DNA from: JAJPHU01 sp035553375
Lineage (GTDB): Bacteria > Planctomycetota > Planctomycetia > Gemmatales > Gemmataceae
DNA: 64,000 bases
Direction of reading: 5' to 3'
Assembly: GCA_035553375.1 (NCBI GenBank)
Contig: DATNCY010000047.1
Span: 16,567-80,566 of the forward strand
The notes beneath the pieces were generated by a model. The model worked only from the letters and a program-made list of their open reading frames with translations. It was not told the origin of the DNA and searched no databases. A program made the translations under genes and the position numbers. Position 1 is the first letter of the stretch. Each line of letters starts with the position of its first letter. Shown here in pieces: positions 27,206 through 35,465 of this stretch.

Positions 27206-28762
27206 ATGCGGCATGTTCGGAAGCTCGGTTGTTTGCTCCTGGCGATGACGCTAGGTTTGATGGTTCGTCCCGCACACGCTCAGATTTCGCAGCTAGCGGA
27301 CGATCTCGTCATCCTGAGTAATCGCCTACGGTCCAAGGAGGACGCCAAGACCCATCAGCATCTCGGTCCCGGTCCCGGCTCGAAAGAGAGTCTGTTCCCG
27401 ATCATTCCCGGTGCGCCCCGGCCAATTCCAGGGGAGCCGTCCAGTTCCATGACTCCCGGACAGGCGGCAATCGCTCCACCCGCGCCGCAGGCGGCCCTAT
27501 CCCCGCCACTCTATGGCGCACTGGAAGTCCCTTCCACCGTGGAAGAAGGCCCGCCTAATGGACTGACGCTCGATCAGGCCATTGAGCGCTTGGTGCAAGA
27601 AAATCCGGACCTCCGCACACGGTTTCAGGAATTGCCCAAGGCGCAGGCGGATATTCTCTCGGCCGGCCTGCGCAACAATCCCTTCCTGTTCGGCAATGTC
27701 GGCAACGTGCCCTACGGCAGCTATTCACCCCAGCGGCCCGGCGGGGTTAACTACGAGGTCACGGTCATTCAATCCTGGGACGTCAACCGAAAGCGTTTGA
27801 GTCGCATCCGCGTGGCTCAGAACGCCCGCAATGTGCTGGAATGCCTGTACCAAGATGCCGTCCGGCTGGAAATCGATAACCTGTACACGGCCTTCCTCGA
27901 TGTGCTGGCCGCGCGCGAAGCACTGCGCCAGCAGCAAACCGGCCTGGTTGGATTGGAGCAAGTTGTCAACCAGACGCGCAAGCTCGTGGAGGAAAAGCAG
28001 GCAGCGCAATCGGACCTGGATCGCGCCGATGTGCAGCGCGAAATGGCACTCATGGCGGTGCAAGATGCGTCGGCTGCTCTCGCCCGTGCGCGGCAAGCGC
28101 TGGCTGTCCTGCTGAACCTGCCGCCCGATGCGGTGGACTGCCTGGAACTTCGCGGCTCGCTTGGCGGCGCCGATCTGACTCTGCCGACGCTGGATGAATT
28201 GTTGCACGTCGCGCTGACGGTTCGGCCCGACCTCAACGCCTATCGCCTGGGCATTCAGCGTGCCCAATCCGAGGTGCAACTGGCAAAGGCGGATCGCTGG
28301 GCCGACGTGTTCGTGCTGTATACGCCCTGGCAACTTCAGAACAACACGGCCATCGGCGCGCAGAACGCGACTTCGTGGAGCTTGGGAGCGCTCGTCACGC
28401 TGCCGGTCTTCAATCGCAACCAGGGCAATATCTCACGGGCGCAAAGTACCGTGGCGCAGACGATTATCGAATTGCAAGGACGAGAGCAGCAAGTGAGCGC
28501 CGAAGTGCGGCGAGCTTATCGGGAATACACGACCGCGCATGACGCCGTGCAGCGCTACCAGAGCAACATTCTGCCGCGAGCGCGGCGTATCCGCGACGAT
28601 AAATTGCGGCTGTTCAAGGCGGGATCGGAAAGCATTCTGGCGTTTCTCGCCGCTCAGAAGGAATACAACGACGTCGTCCGCCAATATCTGGAGACGAGCG
28701 TCCGTTATCGTCGCGGCGCACTTCGCCTCAACACGGCGCTGGGCCAGCGCATCGTTCCTTAA
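27206..28762 (+). CDS. TolC-family outer membrane efflux protein
   Basis: The 518-aa product has a signal peptide ending in AHA, a Pro-rich linker to about residue 115, then two long helical repeats of the outer-membrane efflux protein type: LTLDQAIERLVQENPDLRTR and later LDELLHVALTVRPDLNAYRL, with coiled-coil stretches between. TolC-like trimers form the outer-membrane channel of tripartite efflux pumps or type I exporters. No inner-membrane pump or adaptor gene is next to it in this window. The following gene converges with only six bases between. Confidence 0.86.
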   Translation: MRHVRKLGCLLLAMTLGLMVRPAHAQISQLADDLVILSNRLRSKEDAKTHQHLGPGPGSKESLFPIIPGAPRPIPGEPSSSMTPGQAAIAPPAPQAALSPPLYGALEVPSTVEEGPPNGLTLDQAIERLVQENPDLRTRFQELPKAQADILSAGLRNNPFLFGNVGNVPYGSYSPQRPGGVNYEVTVIQSWDVNRKRLSRIRVAQNARNVLECLYQDAVRLEIDNLYTAFLDVLAAREALRQQQTGLVGLEQVVNQTRKLVEEKQAAQSDLDRADVQREMALMAVQDASAALARARQALAVLLNLPPDAVDCLELRGSLGGADLTLPTLDELLHVALTVRPDLNAYRLGIQRAQSEVQLAKADRWADVFVLYTPWQLQNNTAIGAQNATSWSLGALVTLPVFNRNQGNISRAQSTVAQTIIELQGREQQVSAEVRRAYREYTTAHDAVQRYQSNILPRARRIRDDKLRLFKAGSESILAFLAAQKEYNDVVRQYLETSVRYRRGALRLNTALGQRIVP

Positions 28763-28768
28763 ACTACA

Positions 28769-30163
28769 TCAATACGCATTGCGATGGATGATGCCGTGGA
28801 AGATCGTCATCCACAGGATGCGCAGGTCCAGCCACGGCGTCCAATGGGTGATGTAATAGAGATCGTATTGCAGCCGCTTGCGCAGCGAGGTGTTGCCGCG
28901 CCAGCCATGCACCTGCGCCCAGCCGGTGATGCCGGCCTTGACGCAGTGCCGCGCCATGTAGTTGGGGATGGTTTGGCTGAATTGTTGGATGAACACCGGG
29001 CGTTCCGGCCGCGGTCCCACGAGACTCATATCGCCCATCAGCACGTTCCACAACTGCGGTAATTCGTCGAGGCTCGTCTTACGCAGAAACGTCCCCAGGC
29101 GCGTGCGCCGACTGTCATGTTGGATCGCCCACACGGCTCCCGTCTGCTGTTCGGCATCGACGCGCATGCTTCGGAATTTCAGCATGTGGAACGTGCGTCC
29201 GTTCAGCCCGCAACGCTCCTGACGGTAGAAAATCGGTCCCGGACTGGTTCGCTTGACCAAGAGCGCGATCAGCGCCAGCAGCGGTGAGAGTATAATCAGA
29301 CCGATGGCCGACAGCACCATGTCCATGACGCGCTTGACGACGATGTTTAATCCGAAGTGCGGGCTTTCACGCAGACCGATCAACGGCAAACCATCGAGAT
29401 TGGTGGTCGTCAGCGATAGGCCGGCAAGGTTCGGCACATCGCAGACCATGCGTACCTCGACCATGGAACGCGACAAAATAGCAAACACCCGGCGGGCGTC
29501 GTCGGTGCGATCCAGTGGCAGCGCGACGAAGACGTGGCGGACGCCGTACTTTTGGATCAACTCCGGCAGGTCGGCGAAACCGCCCAACACATCGAGATCG
29601 TTGGACATGCGGTTGGTCTGCTCATCGACAAAACCGATGTTTTTGATGCCCAGCCAGTTGACTCGTTGCAGGACACGAGCCATCTTGCGAGCGGCGCGGC
29701 CGGCGCCTACGATGATCGAGTAAGTCTGGTTGTAACCGCGGCTGCGCAGCGTGCGAATGACCGTCCAGGCCGCACGCCGGCCGACGAGGACCAGCATTCC
29801 GCTTAGTATCCAGAAGATCAAGATCGTGGCGCGCGATTCGTAGGGATCGTGCAGAAAAAAGATGGTCGCCATAACCAGCAGGGACAGCAGGACGCCGCCC
29901 TTGAACACGGCGATGACTTCTTCGCGGAAGCGGCGCAGACGACCGACGTTATACTGTCCGGCCAGCCGGTAGGCGACGGCGCAGAGTATCCACAACAACG
30001 GCACACGCCGCAAGCACAGGTAAAACTCCGGCGTGACCTTCTCGACGTTGAGCCAGCCGCTCTCGAAACGCAGATAGTAAGCCAAAAACCAGGCGGCCGT
30101 GGTCAGCACCAGGTCGGAGAGCAGAAAACAGGAACTAAGCAACTGGCCGCGCTGATGAATCAT
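28769..30163 (-). CDS. Polyprenyl-phosphate glycosyl-1-phosphate transferase (WcaJ-like)
   Basis: The 464-aa product has four N-terminal spans and a CoA-binding-like domain (YSIIVGAGRAARKMARVL). A further hydrophobic segment leads to the bacterial sugar transferase domain with FYRQERCGLNGRTFHMLKFR, LRKTSLDELPQLWNVLMGDM, SLVGPRPERPVF and GITGWAQVHGWRG. Such enzymes place the first sugar-phosphate on undecaprenyl phosphate to start exopolysaccharide or O-antigen units. It is probably related in function to the glycosyltransferase cluster at 47-54 kb, though not adjacent. The region is preceded by an inverted repeat in the divergent gap to ubiX. Confidence 0.92.
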   Translation of the reverse strand: MIHQRGQLLSSCFLLSDLVLTTAAWFLAYYLRFESGWLNVEKVTPEFYLCLRRVPLLWILCAVAYRLAGQYNVGRLRRFREEVIAVFKGGVLLSLLVMATIFFLHDPYESRATILIFWILSGMLVLVGRRAAWTVIRTLRSRGYNQTYSIIVGAGRAARKMARVLQRVNWLGIKNIGFVDEQTNRMSNDLDVLGGFADLPELIQKYGVRHVFVALPLDRTDDARRVFAILSRSMVEVRMVCDVPNLAGLSLTTTNLDGLPLIGLRESPHFGLNIVVKRVMDMVLSAIGLIILSPLLALIALLVKRTSPGPIFYRQERCGLNGRTFHMLKFRSMRVDAEQQTGAVWAIQHDSRRTRLGTFLRKTSLDELPQLWNVLMGDMSLVGPRPERPVFIQQFSQTIPNYMARHCVKAGITGWAQVHGWRGNTSLRKRLQYDLYYITHWTPWLDLRILWMTIFHGIIHRNAY

Positions 30164-30229
30164 AATCTCCCCTATTGGAACCGCGAAGTCTTAACATGAT
30201 CCGAGCGGCACTGTCAAGGCTCAAAACAT

Positions 30230-30377
30230 TTCACCACGGAAAGCACGGAAAACACGGAAAAAAGACAAATGAGTATCCTTAGCGAGACAACCACGGTGTT
30301 TTTCTCCGGTCTGAGGTTCGCCTGATTTTTTTTGGTCTTTGTCTTTTTTTCGTGTTTTCCGTGCTTTTCGTAGTGAT
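30230..30377. repeat. Long inverted repeat, TTCACCACGGAAAACACGGAA family
   Basis: TTCACCACGGAAAGCACGGA with AAACACGGAAAAAAGAC is mirrored on the right by TTTTTTCGTGTTTTCCGTGC ending GTAGTGA. The right arm ends 20 bases before the ubiX start codon. A relative is at 33308-33452. Confidence 0.88.
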
Positions 30378-30397
30378 TATTCTTCGTGGGAGACGTG

Positions 30398-31012
30398 ATG
30401 GCCGCGAACGATCTCGTCCTCGCCTTCACCGGCGCCAGTGGCGTGCCCTATGGGACTCGCCTGCTGGAGGTGCTATTGCGCGCCGGCCGCACGGTTCACT
30501 TGGTCATCAGTCCGTCCGCCGTGCAAGTGATCGAGCGCGAGGTGGATCGCCGTGTCCGGCCGGATCGCTTTGTCCTCGCCGACCTGCTGGGCGACCGCGC
30601 AACGGGAGTTGATCCTAAGCAAGTGCGCCTTCATCATTTCATGGACTTTGAAGCCGGCATCGCCAGCGGTTCGTTTCTGACCGGCGGCATGGTCGTTTGT
30701 CCGTGTAGCATGGGCACGGTCGCCGCCATCGCGCATGGTCTGTCCCAGAATCTCATCCACCGCGCCGCCGATGTCCATTTGAAAGAGGGACGTACTCTCA
30801 TTGTGGTGCCGCGTGAGACGCCGCTACACCTGATCCAGCTGCGCAACCTTGTCGCCTGCGCCGAGGCAGGCGCGGTCGTGCTGCCGGCCATGCCGGCGTT
30901 TTATACTCGGCCCCAGTCGCTTCAGGATGCCGTCGATTTCATTGTTGGCCGTATCTGCGATCAACTCGGCGTCGAGCATCACCTATCGCAACGCTGGGGC
31001 GAAGCCACGTAG
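30398..31012 (+). CDS. ubiX: Flavin prenyltransferase UbiX
   Basis: The 204-aa product has the UbiX/Pad1 pattern: LAFTGASGVPYGTRLLEVL, VISPSAVQVIERE, SGSFLTGGMVVCPCSMGTVA, NLIHRAADVHLKEGRTLIVV and VPRETPLHLIQLRN. UbiX attaches a dimethylallyl group to FMN, giving the prenylated flavin cofactor of UbiD-type decarboxylases used in quinone synthesis. No ubiD is in the window. ATG 30398, behind GGGAG, gives the standard N-terminus; GTG 30386 is a weaker option. Confidence 0.94.
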   Translation: MAANDLVLAFTGASGVPYGTRLLEVLLRAGRTVHLVISPSAVQVIEREVDRRVRPDRFVLADLLGDRATGVDPKQVRLHHFMDFEAGIASGSFLTGGMVVCPCSMGTVAAIAHGLSQNLIHRAADVHLKEGRTLIVVPRETPLHLIQLRNLVACAEAGAVVLPAMPAFYTRPQSLQDAVDFIVGRICDQLGVEHHLSQRWGEAT

Positions 31013-31118
31013 GGGCATATTTCCCTCTTGCTCCTCCGCATCATCTCGTGTACATCCGATCCTGCGCCGGGACTGCGCTTCTTCGGCCAGCCGGCTTTTT
31101 TCGTGGGGTAGAATCATC

Positions 31119-32009
31119 GTGCATGGACGCTCGTTGTCGCGGATCATCGGCTGGGGGCTTCTGTTCGGCGTGGCCGTTCTGTCTGGCTGCGACGATCTCG
31201 TGCCGCCTGTGGAAACACCGGCCGAGACGCCGGCAGAGATGGGCCGCGACTTCGATCCGGCGACGGCCGGCACCATTCAGGGGCAAGTGACGTGGGTTGG
31301 AACTATTCCTCAAGTGTCACCTTACCACGCCCCGGTCAGTCCGGGCGGCGAACATGCCGGCTCGGCTCGCCGCGACTGGTCCAATTCTCATGCGCCGAAG
31401 ATTGATCCGCACACGAAAGCCGTGGCTGGTGCTATCGTCTTCCTGCGCGGCATCGATCCGCGACGAGGGCGGCCGTGGGACCATCCGCCCGTCCGCGTTG
31501 AACTGCGTGACTACCAGATTCACGTTTGCCAGGGCGACCGCGATACGGCTTCCGGCTTCGTCCGCCGTGGCGATGTCATCACGATGGTATCGCGTCAGGA
31601 TGTTTTCCATTCGCTCCAGGTTCGCGGCACCGCCTTCTTCACCCGCGCGTTCCCCGACCGCGATCAATCCTGCGAGCAACGACTCGATTGCCTGGGCATT
31701 GTCGAACTAATGAGCGGATGCGGTTACTTCTGGATGCGTGGCAATCTGTTTGTCGTCGAGCATCCCTACTACACGCACACCGACGCCGAGGGGCGTTTCA
31801 CGCTCCCGCAAGTGCCGCCCGGCCGGTATGAACTGGTGAGTTGGTTGCCCGACTGGCATGAGGCCGGTCACGAACTGGACGCCGAGACGGCGCTGATTTG
31901 TCGGCTGAAGTATCGGCCTCCGGTCGAGGTTGTGCAGTCCGTCCACCTGTCGGCGTCTCAGGCGCGGAACATTTCAATCGCGCTGCCCGCAGAGCGCTTT
32001 GGGCGTTGA
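31119..32009 (+). CDS. Lipoprotein with carboxypeptidase-regulatory-like domain
   Basis: The 296-aa product starts at GTG and has a lipoprotein signal (LLFGVAVLSGC, Cys24). The middle part (VRVELRDYQIHVCQGDRDTA, FVRRGDVITMVSRQDVFHSL) recalls cupredoxin-like methylamine-utilisation-type proteins. The C-terminal HTDAEGRFTLPQVPPGRYEL is a carboxypeptidase-regulatory/CNA-B-like beta sandwich motif. It is probably anchored in a membrane facing the periplasm. The ligand is unknown. The long upstream in-frame extension overlaps ubiX and lacks coding sense, so I reject it. Confidence 0.75.
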   Translation: MHGRSLSRIIGWGLLFGVAVLSGCDDLVPPVETPAETPAEMGRDFDPATAGTIQGQVTWVGTIPQVSPYHAPVSPGGEHAGSARRDWSNSHAPKIDPHTKAVAGAIVFLRGIDPRRGRPWDHPPVRVELRDYQIHVCQGDRDTASGFVRRGDVITMVSRQDVFHSLQVRGTAFFTRAFPDRDQSCEQRLDCLGIVELMSGCGYFWMRGNLFVVEHPYYTHTDAEGRFTLPQVPPGRYELVSWLPDWHEAGHELDAETALICRLKYRPPVEVVQSVHLSASQARNISIALPAERFGR

Positions 32010-32063
32010 GGGCGACGTGTGCGGTCCCTCTTCTCAGATGATTCGCCTCTTGCTACACTGACT

Positions 32064-32130
32064 TCTTAGTCGCTTGCGGCTTCGCGGAGCGCGGGGCTTT
32101 GCGTTTCGCGCGAAACGCAAACGGCTAAGA
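32064..32130. repeat. Imperfect palindrome with TTTCGCGCGAAA core upstream of efp
   Basis: TCTTAGTCGCTTGCGGCTTC on the left is partly mirrored by AACGGCTAAGA on the right. GCGTTTCGCGCGAAACGC is the preserved inner palindrome. It sits directly upstream of the first EF-P gene and ends about 20 bases before its start codon. Confidence 0.65.
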
Positions 32131-32151
32131 AATCAGCAAATGGAGAAATGT

Positions 32152-32718
32152 GTGTCCTCGATCAATTACAGTCAGGTGCGCAAGGGCATGGTCATCGTGG
32201 AGGACGGCCAACTTTACGCCGTCGTGGACCGCGACCTGAATACGCCCGGGAACTGGCGTGCCATCCTCAACTTGAAACTCAAGAACCTGAAGACCGGCGC
32301 CGTTACGCCCCGACGTTTTCGGCCGGATGACAAGGGCGAGTTGGCCTATCTCGACAAAAGGCCGATGCAATATCTCTACAAGGAAGGCGACGGCTTTGTC
32401 TTCATGGACAAGGAAACCTTCGACCAGATCACGCTCAGCGAGGAGTTGGCCGGCGAAATGATCCTCTTTCTCAAGGAGAATGAGGACGCCCAGGTCACCT
32501 TCTACGACGATAAGCCGATCAGTCTGGAATTGGCGGCCACCGTCGAGTTGAAGGTGACGGAGACGGACCCGGCTCTCAAGGGCGCGACGGCCGCCGCCCA
32601 GTATAAGCCGGCCACCCTTGAAACAGGACTGAAAATCACTGTTCCACCCTTTATCGGCATAGGCGAGGTGGTGCAGGTCGATACCCGTACCGGGGAATAT
32701 CTGAGCCGAGCCAAGTAA
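32152..32718 (+). CDS. efp: Elongation factor P, first tandem copy
   Basis: The 188-aa product has the full three-domain EF-P length and motifs (VIVEDGQLYAVVDRDLN, TPGNWR, MQYLYKEGDGFVFMD, the C-terminal KVTETDPALKGATAAAQYKP and VDTRTGEYLSR). EF-P enters the ribosomal E-site region and relieves stalling at consecutive prolines. The tip residue that is Lys34 in E. coli is Asn34 here. I start at GTG 32152 behind GGAG, which gives exactly the length of the second copy; ATG 32140 would add four residues. Confidence 0.92.
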   Translation: MSSINYSQVRKGMVIVEDGQLYAVVDRDLNTPGNWRAILNLKLKNLKTGAVTPRRFRPDDKGELAYLDKRPMQYLYKEGDGFVFMDKETFDQITLSEELAGEMILFLKENEDAQVTFYDDKPISLELAATVELKVTETDPALKGATAAAQYKPATLETGLKITVPPFIGIGEVVQVDTRTGEYLSRAK

Positions 32719-32738
32719 CCAGAGAGGCAGAGAGAACC

Positions 32739-33305
32739 GTGGCGTCGATCGCATACAGCGAAGTTCGCAGAGGCATGATTATCGTCGAGGATGGACAGCT
32801 CTATCAGGTCATCGACCGGGATTTGAAGACGCCCGGCAACCTGCCGTCCAAGCTCCGTCTAAAGATTCGCAACGTCAAGACCGGCCTGGTCAACGACAAG
32901 CGCGTTCATCCCGAGGACAAGGTCGAGCAGGCCTACCTCGAAACGCGCGCGATGCAGTATCTCTACAAGGAAGGCGACGACTTCGTTTTCATGGACAAGG
33001 AGACGTTCGATCAGATCCATCTCAACAAAGAGTGGGTCGGCGAACAGATGCTTTACATGAAGGAGAACGACGACGCCAAGGTCGTCTTCCACGAAGAGAA
33101 ACCACTCAGTTTGGAATTGCCCAATACGGTCGATTTGAAGGTGGTTGAGACGGACCCCGCTCTCAAGGGCGCGACGGCGGCGGCACAATATAAACCGGCC
33201 ACGCTCGAAACCGGGCTGAAAATCAGCGTTCCGCCCTTCGTCAGCATCGGCGATATGCTGTCCATCGATACGCGCACCGGCGAATATCTCAGCCGCTCCA
33301 AGTAA
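32739..33305 (+). CDS. efp: Elongation factor P, second tandem copy
   Basis: This 188-aa EF-P paralogue follows the first by 20 bases and also starts at GTG (MASIAYSEVRRGMIIVEDGQ). It is clearly similar along its whole length to the first, with near-identical domain III (ETDPALKGATAAAQYKPATL). The tip reads TPGNLPS, again Asn34 instead of Lys. The two differ most in the tip neighbours and in domain II, which suggests divided duties rather than dosage. Both copies look intact. Confidence 0.92.
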   Translation: MASIAYSEVRRGMIIVEDGQLYQVIDRDLKTPGNLPSKLRLKIRNVKTGLVNDKRVHPEDKVEQAYLETRAMQYLYKEGDDFVFMDKETFDQIHLNKEWVGEQMLYMKENDDAKVVFHEEKPLSLELPNTVDLKVVETDPALKGATAAAQYKPATLETGLKISVPPFVSIGDMLSIDTRTGEYLSRSK

Positions 33306-33307
33306 AC

Positions 33308-33452
33308 AAAATTTTTCACCACGAAAAACACGGAAGACACGGAAAAATACAAGAGATAAAATGAGTCCAAGAATATTGGAATCAGGCCTTTTGACTTCTT
33401 CTCTCTTGTCTTTTTTCCGTCTTTTTCGTGTTTTCCGTGGTGAAAAATTTTG
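33308..33452. repeat. Long inverted repeat, TTCACCACGAAAAACACGGAA family, at a convergent junction
   Basis: AAAATTTTTCACCACGAAAA is mirrored at the right by its complement ending CCGTGGTGAAAAATTTTG. It follows the second EF-P stop by two bases and precedes the end of the convergent sigma-factor gene. The 100 bases after it show nothing further. Confidence 0.88.
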
Positions 33453-33566
33453 AAGGAGAGCAAGGGCGGGTTTCGGAGCGTCGGGGGGGAAACCCCGATG
33501 AAGATCGGTAGGCGAAAGATGAATACCCAAACGTCCGAATAAATACCCGCCCTGCTCATTTCCAGA

Positions 33567-34577
33567 CTATTCGAGCGGTTGCTGCCCTTCAAGAGTCGGC
33601 ACGCTCGGAATCGGCGGAGCCACAGTAGTCGCTGGAGTTGCGGAACTGTGACAGGGTGAACCGGCTGCCGTCTCGGAACTATTTTTCGTCTGAATCGAGG
33701 AAACGCCCCACACCAAGGCACCGCTGCCAAACAGCGCCAGCAGAGCAAGGATCACCAGATAGCGCAGCTTGTTCCAGCGCATCTCACGAACCGTTTCCGT
33801 CATCAACTCGAAAACAGAAGGCGAAATGGCCGTGCCAAGCGCCTTGCCCACGGCGACCAGTACGGACGCCTGTACGGTCGCATAGACCAGCACCGGCGAC
33901 AGCGCCCCCAACGATTCTCCATGCTCTTCAAGCAAGTACGTCAAGGGTGTAGTCGCGGGCGTCCAACCACGGAGCGTCAGCCGTTCGCGGAGCCGTTCGC
34001 GGGCACGGCCGACACGCGATTGCACCGTGCCGCGCGGACATCCCAGATGCTCGGCCGCCTCATCGCAGGTCTTGCCCTCCAGATGACAGAGGATGAAAGC
34101 CGTGCGATACTTCTCGGGAATCTGGTTTAGCTCCGTGTCCACCACTTTGCGTAACTCGCGCCAGGCGGTCTGGTCGGCCGGATCGGCACACTTATCGTCG
34201 ATCGGCAATTCATCCAGCGGTTTCTCGACTTGGCTGCGCCGTCCGCTGCGCGCCTTGGCCCGCAGAGCGATACGATAGGCGACGGTGTATAGCCAGCCGC
34301 TGACGGATTCGCGTTTACCGATGGAGGCCGCCTTGCGAGCCAGCATGAGGAAAGCGGCCTGGAAAGCATCTTCCGCGTCTTGCGTATGATGCAGCACACG
34401 TCGGCAGACGCCGAACACCATCGGCCCATGTCGCCACATCAGCAACTCGAAAGCCGCCTGATCGCGATTTTGCAAGAAGCGCTCCAGCAACTGCGCATCC
34501 GTGACGACCCCGGACACCGAGGGCCGCAGTCGTCGCTGCACGTTTTCGAGAATGGCCGGCAAGGATGGCATCACCAT
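33567..34577 (-). CDS. ECF sigma factor with C-terminal membrane-anchored extension
   Basis: The 336-aa product begins with a sigma-70 region 2 (LLERFLQNRDQAAFELLMWR, DAEDAFQAAFLMLARKAASI) and region 4 (ELNQIPEKYRTAFILCHLEG, CPRGTVQSRVGRARERLRER). After the sigma part (to about 200) comes a linker and a single span near residues 268-288 (YLVILALLALFGSGALVWG), then a Ser/Pro/Thr-rich tail. ECF sigma factors with such built-in extensions are typical of Planctomycetes. The extension may replace a separate anti-sigma factor. The regulon is unknown. Confidence 0.9.
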   Translation of the reverse strand: MVMPSLPAILENVQRRLRPSVSGVVTDAQLLERFLQNRDQAAFELLMWRHGPMVFGVCRRVLHHTQDAEDAFQAAFLMLARKAASIGKRESVSGWLYTVAYRIALRAKARSGRRSQVEKPLDELPIDDKCADPADQTAWRELRKVVDTELNQIPEKYRTAFILCHLEGKTCDEAAEHLGCPRGTVQSRVGRARERLRERLTLRGWTPATTPLTYLLEEHGESLGALSPVLVYATVQASVLVAVGKALGTAISPSVFELMTETVREMRWNKLRYLVILALLALFGSGALVWGVSSIQTKNSSETAAGSPCHSSATPATTVAPPIPSVPTLEGQQPLE

Positions 34578-34694
34578 ACATTTCTCTCCGTGAAGGAGCC
34601 GTTCTACTCAAGTAGAGACAGCAACCCTCCTTCAGCATCCCATTTTTTCGTCGAGATGCAACGGGAAGGAACATAAGGCATCAGCATAATAAAT

Positions 34695-34755
34695 GACTAG
34701 CCCGGAGCGCCAGCGACGGGTTGCACTGTCCTGTCGTTGGCGCTCCGGGCTAGTC
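34695..34755. repeat. Palindromic repeat, CTAGCCCGGAGCGCCAGCGA family
   Basis: GACTAGCCCGGAGCGCCAGC is mirrored by its near-complement around TTGCACTGTCC. It resembles both the CCAGCCCGCAGCG family and the copy at 49774-49836. It lies between two minus-strand genes, 40 bases after the end of the DUF2383 gene's neighbour region. Confidence 0.88.
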
Positions 34756-34794
34756 GTCAAAAATTTTTGTCTCGATGGGAAACTGGATTCCTTC

Positions 34795-35232
34795 CTATGC
34801 CGACATCAGACGATTCAGTACGTCGAGATGCGAGCGTGCCTGAGGGAGGAGGGTGCCGCGAATGGCGGTCTTGCACACACTCGGCACCGACTCATCTTGA
34901 AGCACGCGCTCATAGGCATTAATGCCGTGTTCCTCACCTTGCTTCAAGGCTTTCAGGGCCGCGGTATTGCCGAACAGCTTCGCCGTTCCCTCGACCGCCT
35001 TGGCCCATCCACCCCACATACCGGAATCCTGCTGAGGCTGGCCACCCAACTCGTGAATGTGTTGACGGATGGCATTGGCCGCCGCTCGATGCTCATCACG
35101 AATCTGTCGCAGTTCCGTTGCACCGGGTTCTTCTCCGATCTTCGTCATCGCCTGCTGGTAGGTTTCCGTCGCGGACAATTCGCCGCGCAAGAGGGAATTA
35201 AGAGATTCGCAAGTGTCCATCGTCTTGTTCAT
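34795..35232 (-). CDS. DUF2383/PA2169-type four-helix-bundle protein
   Basis: The 145-aa product (GGAGA seven bases before ATG 35232) is all-helical: CESLNSLLRGELSATETYQQ, RQIRDEHRAAANAIRQHIHE and LKALKQGEEHGINAYERVLQ. It carries the spaced Glu and His residues of ferritin-like bundles, and matches the PA2169/DUF2383 family. Some relatives are induced in stress. Metal binding is plausible, not proven. A longer in-frame start exists but lacks a ribosome site. Confidence 0.82.
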   Translation of the reverse strand: MNKTMDTCESLNSLLRGELSATETYQQAMTKIGEEPGATELRQIRDEHRAAANAIRQHIHELGGQPQQDSGMWGGWAKAVEGTAKLFGNTAALKALKQGEEHGINAYERVLQDESVPSVCKTAIRGTLLPQARSHLDVLNRLMSA

Positions 35233-35465
35233 CGTTTGTCTCCTTTTGCTCTGCGTTTTCTCTCTCGTTTGCGAGATCGCTCCCCGTGGCGACCTTTTCT
35301 TCTCCTCAGCAATCACCATGCCAACTCTGCCCGTTCCATAGTGAGAAAATCTGTTGTGAGTCGGCCGTTGTTCGGCGTTCACGCACAGACAGAGGATGCA
35401 AATATTTCGCCAGTCGATACTATTTGCTAAAGAAAGGTCCGGTCGGAGACCGGCCGGGAGGATCC

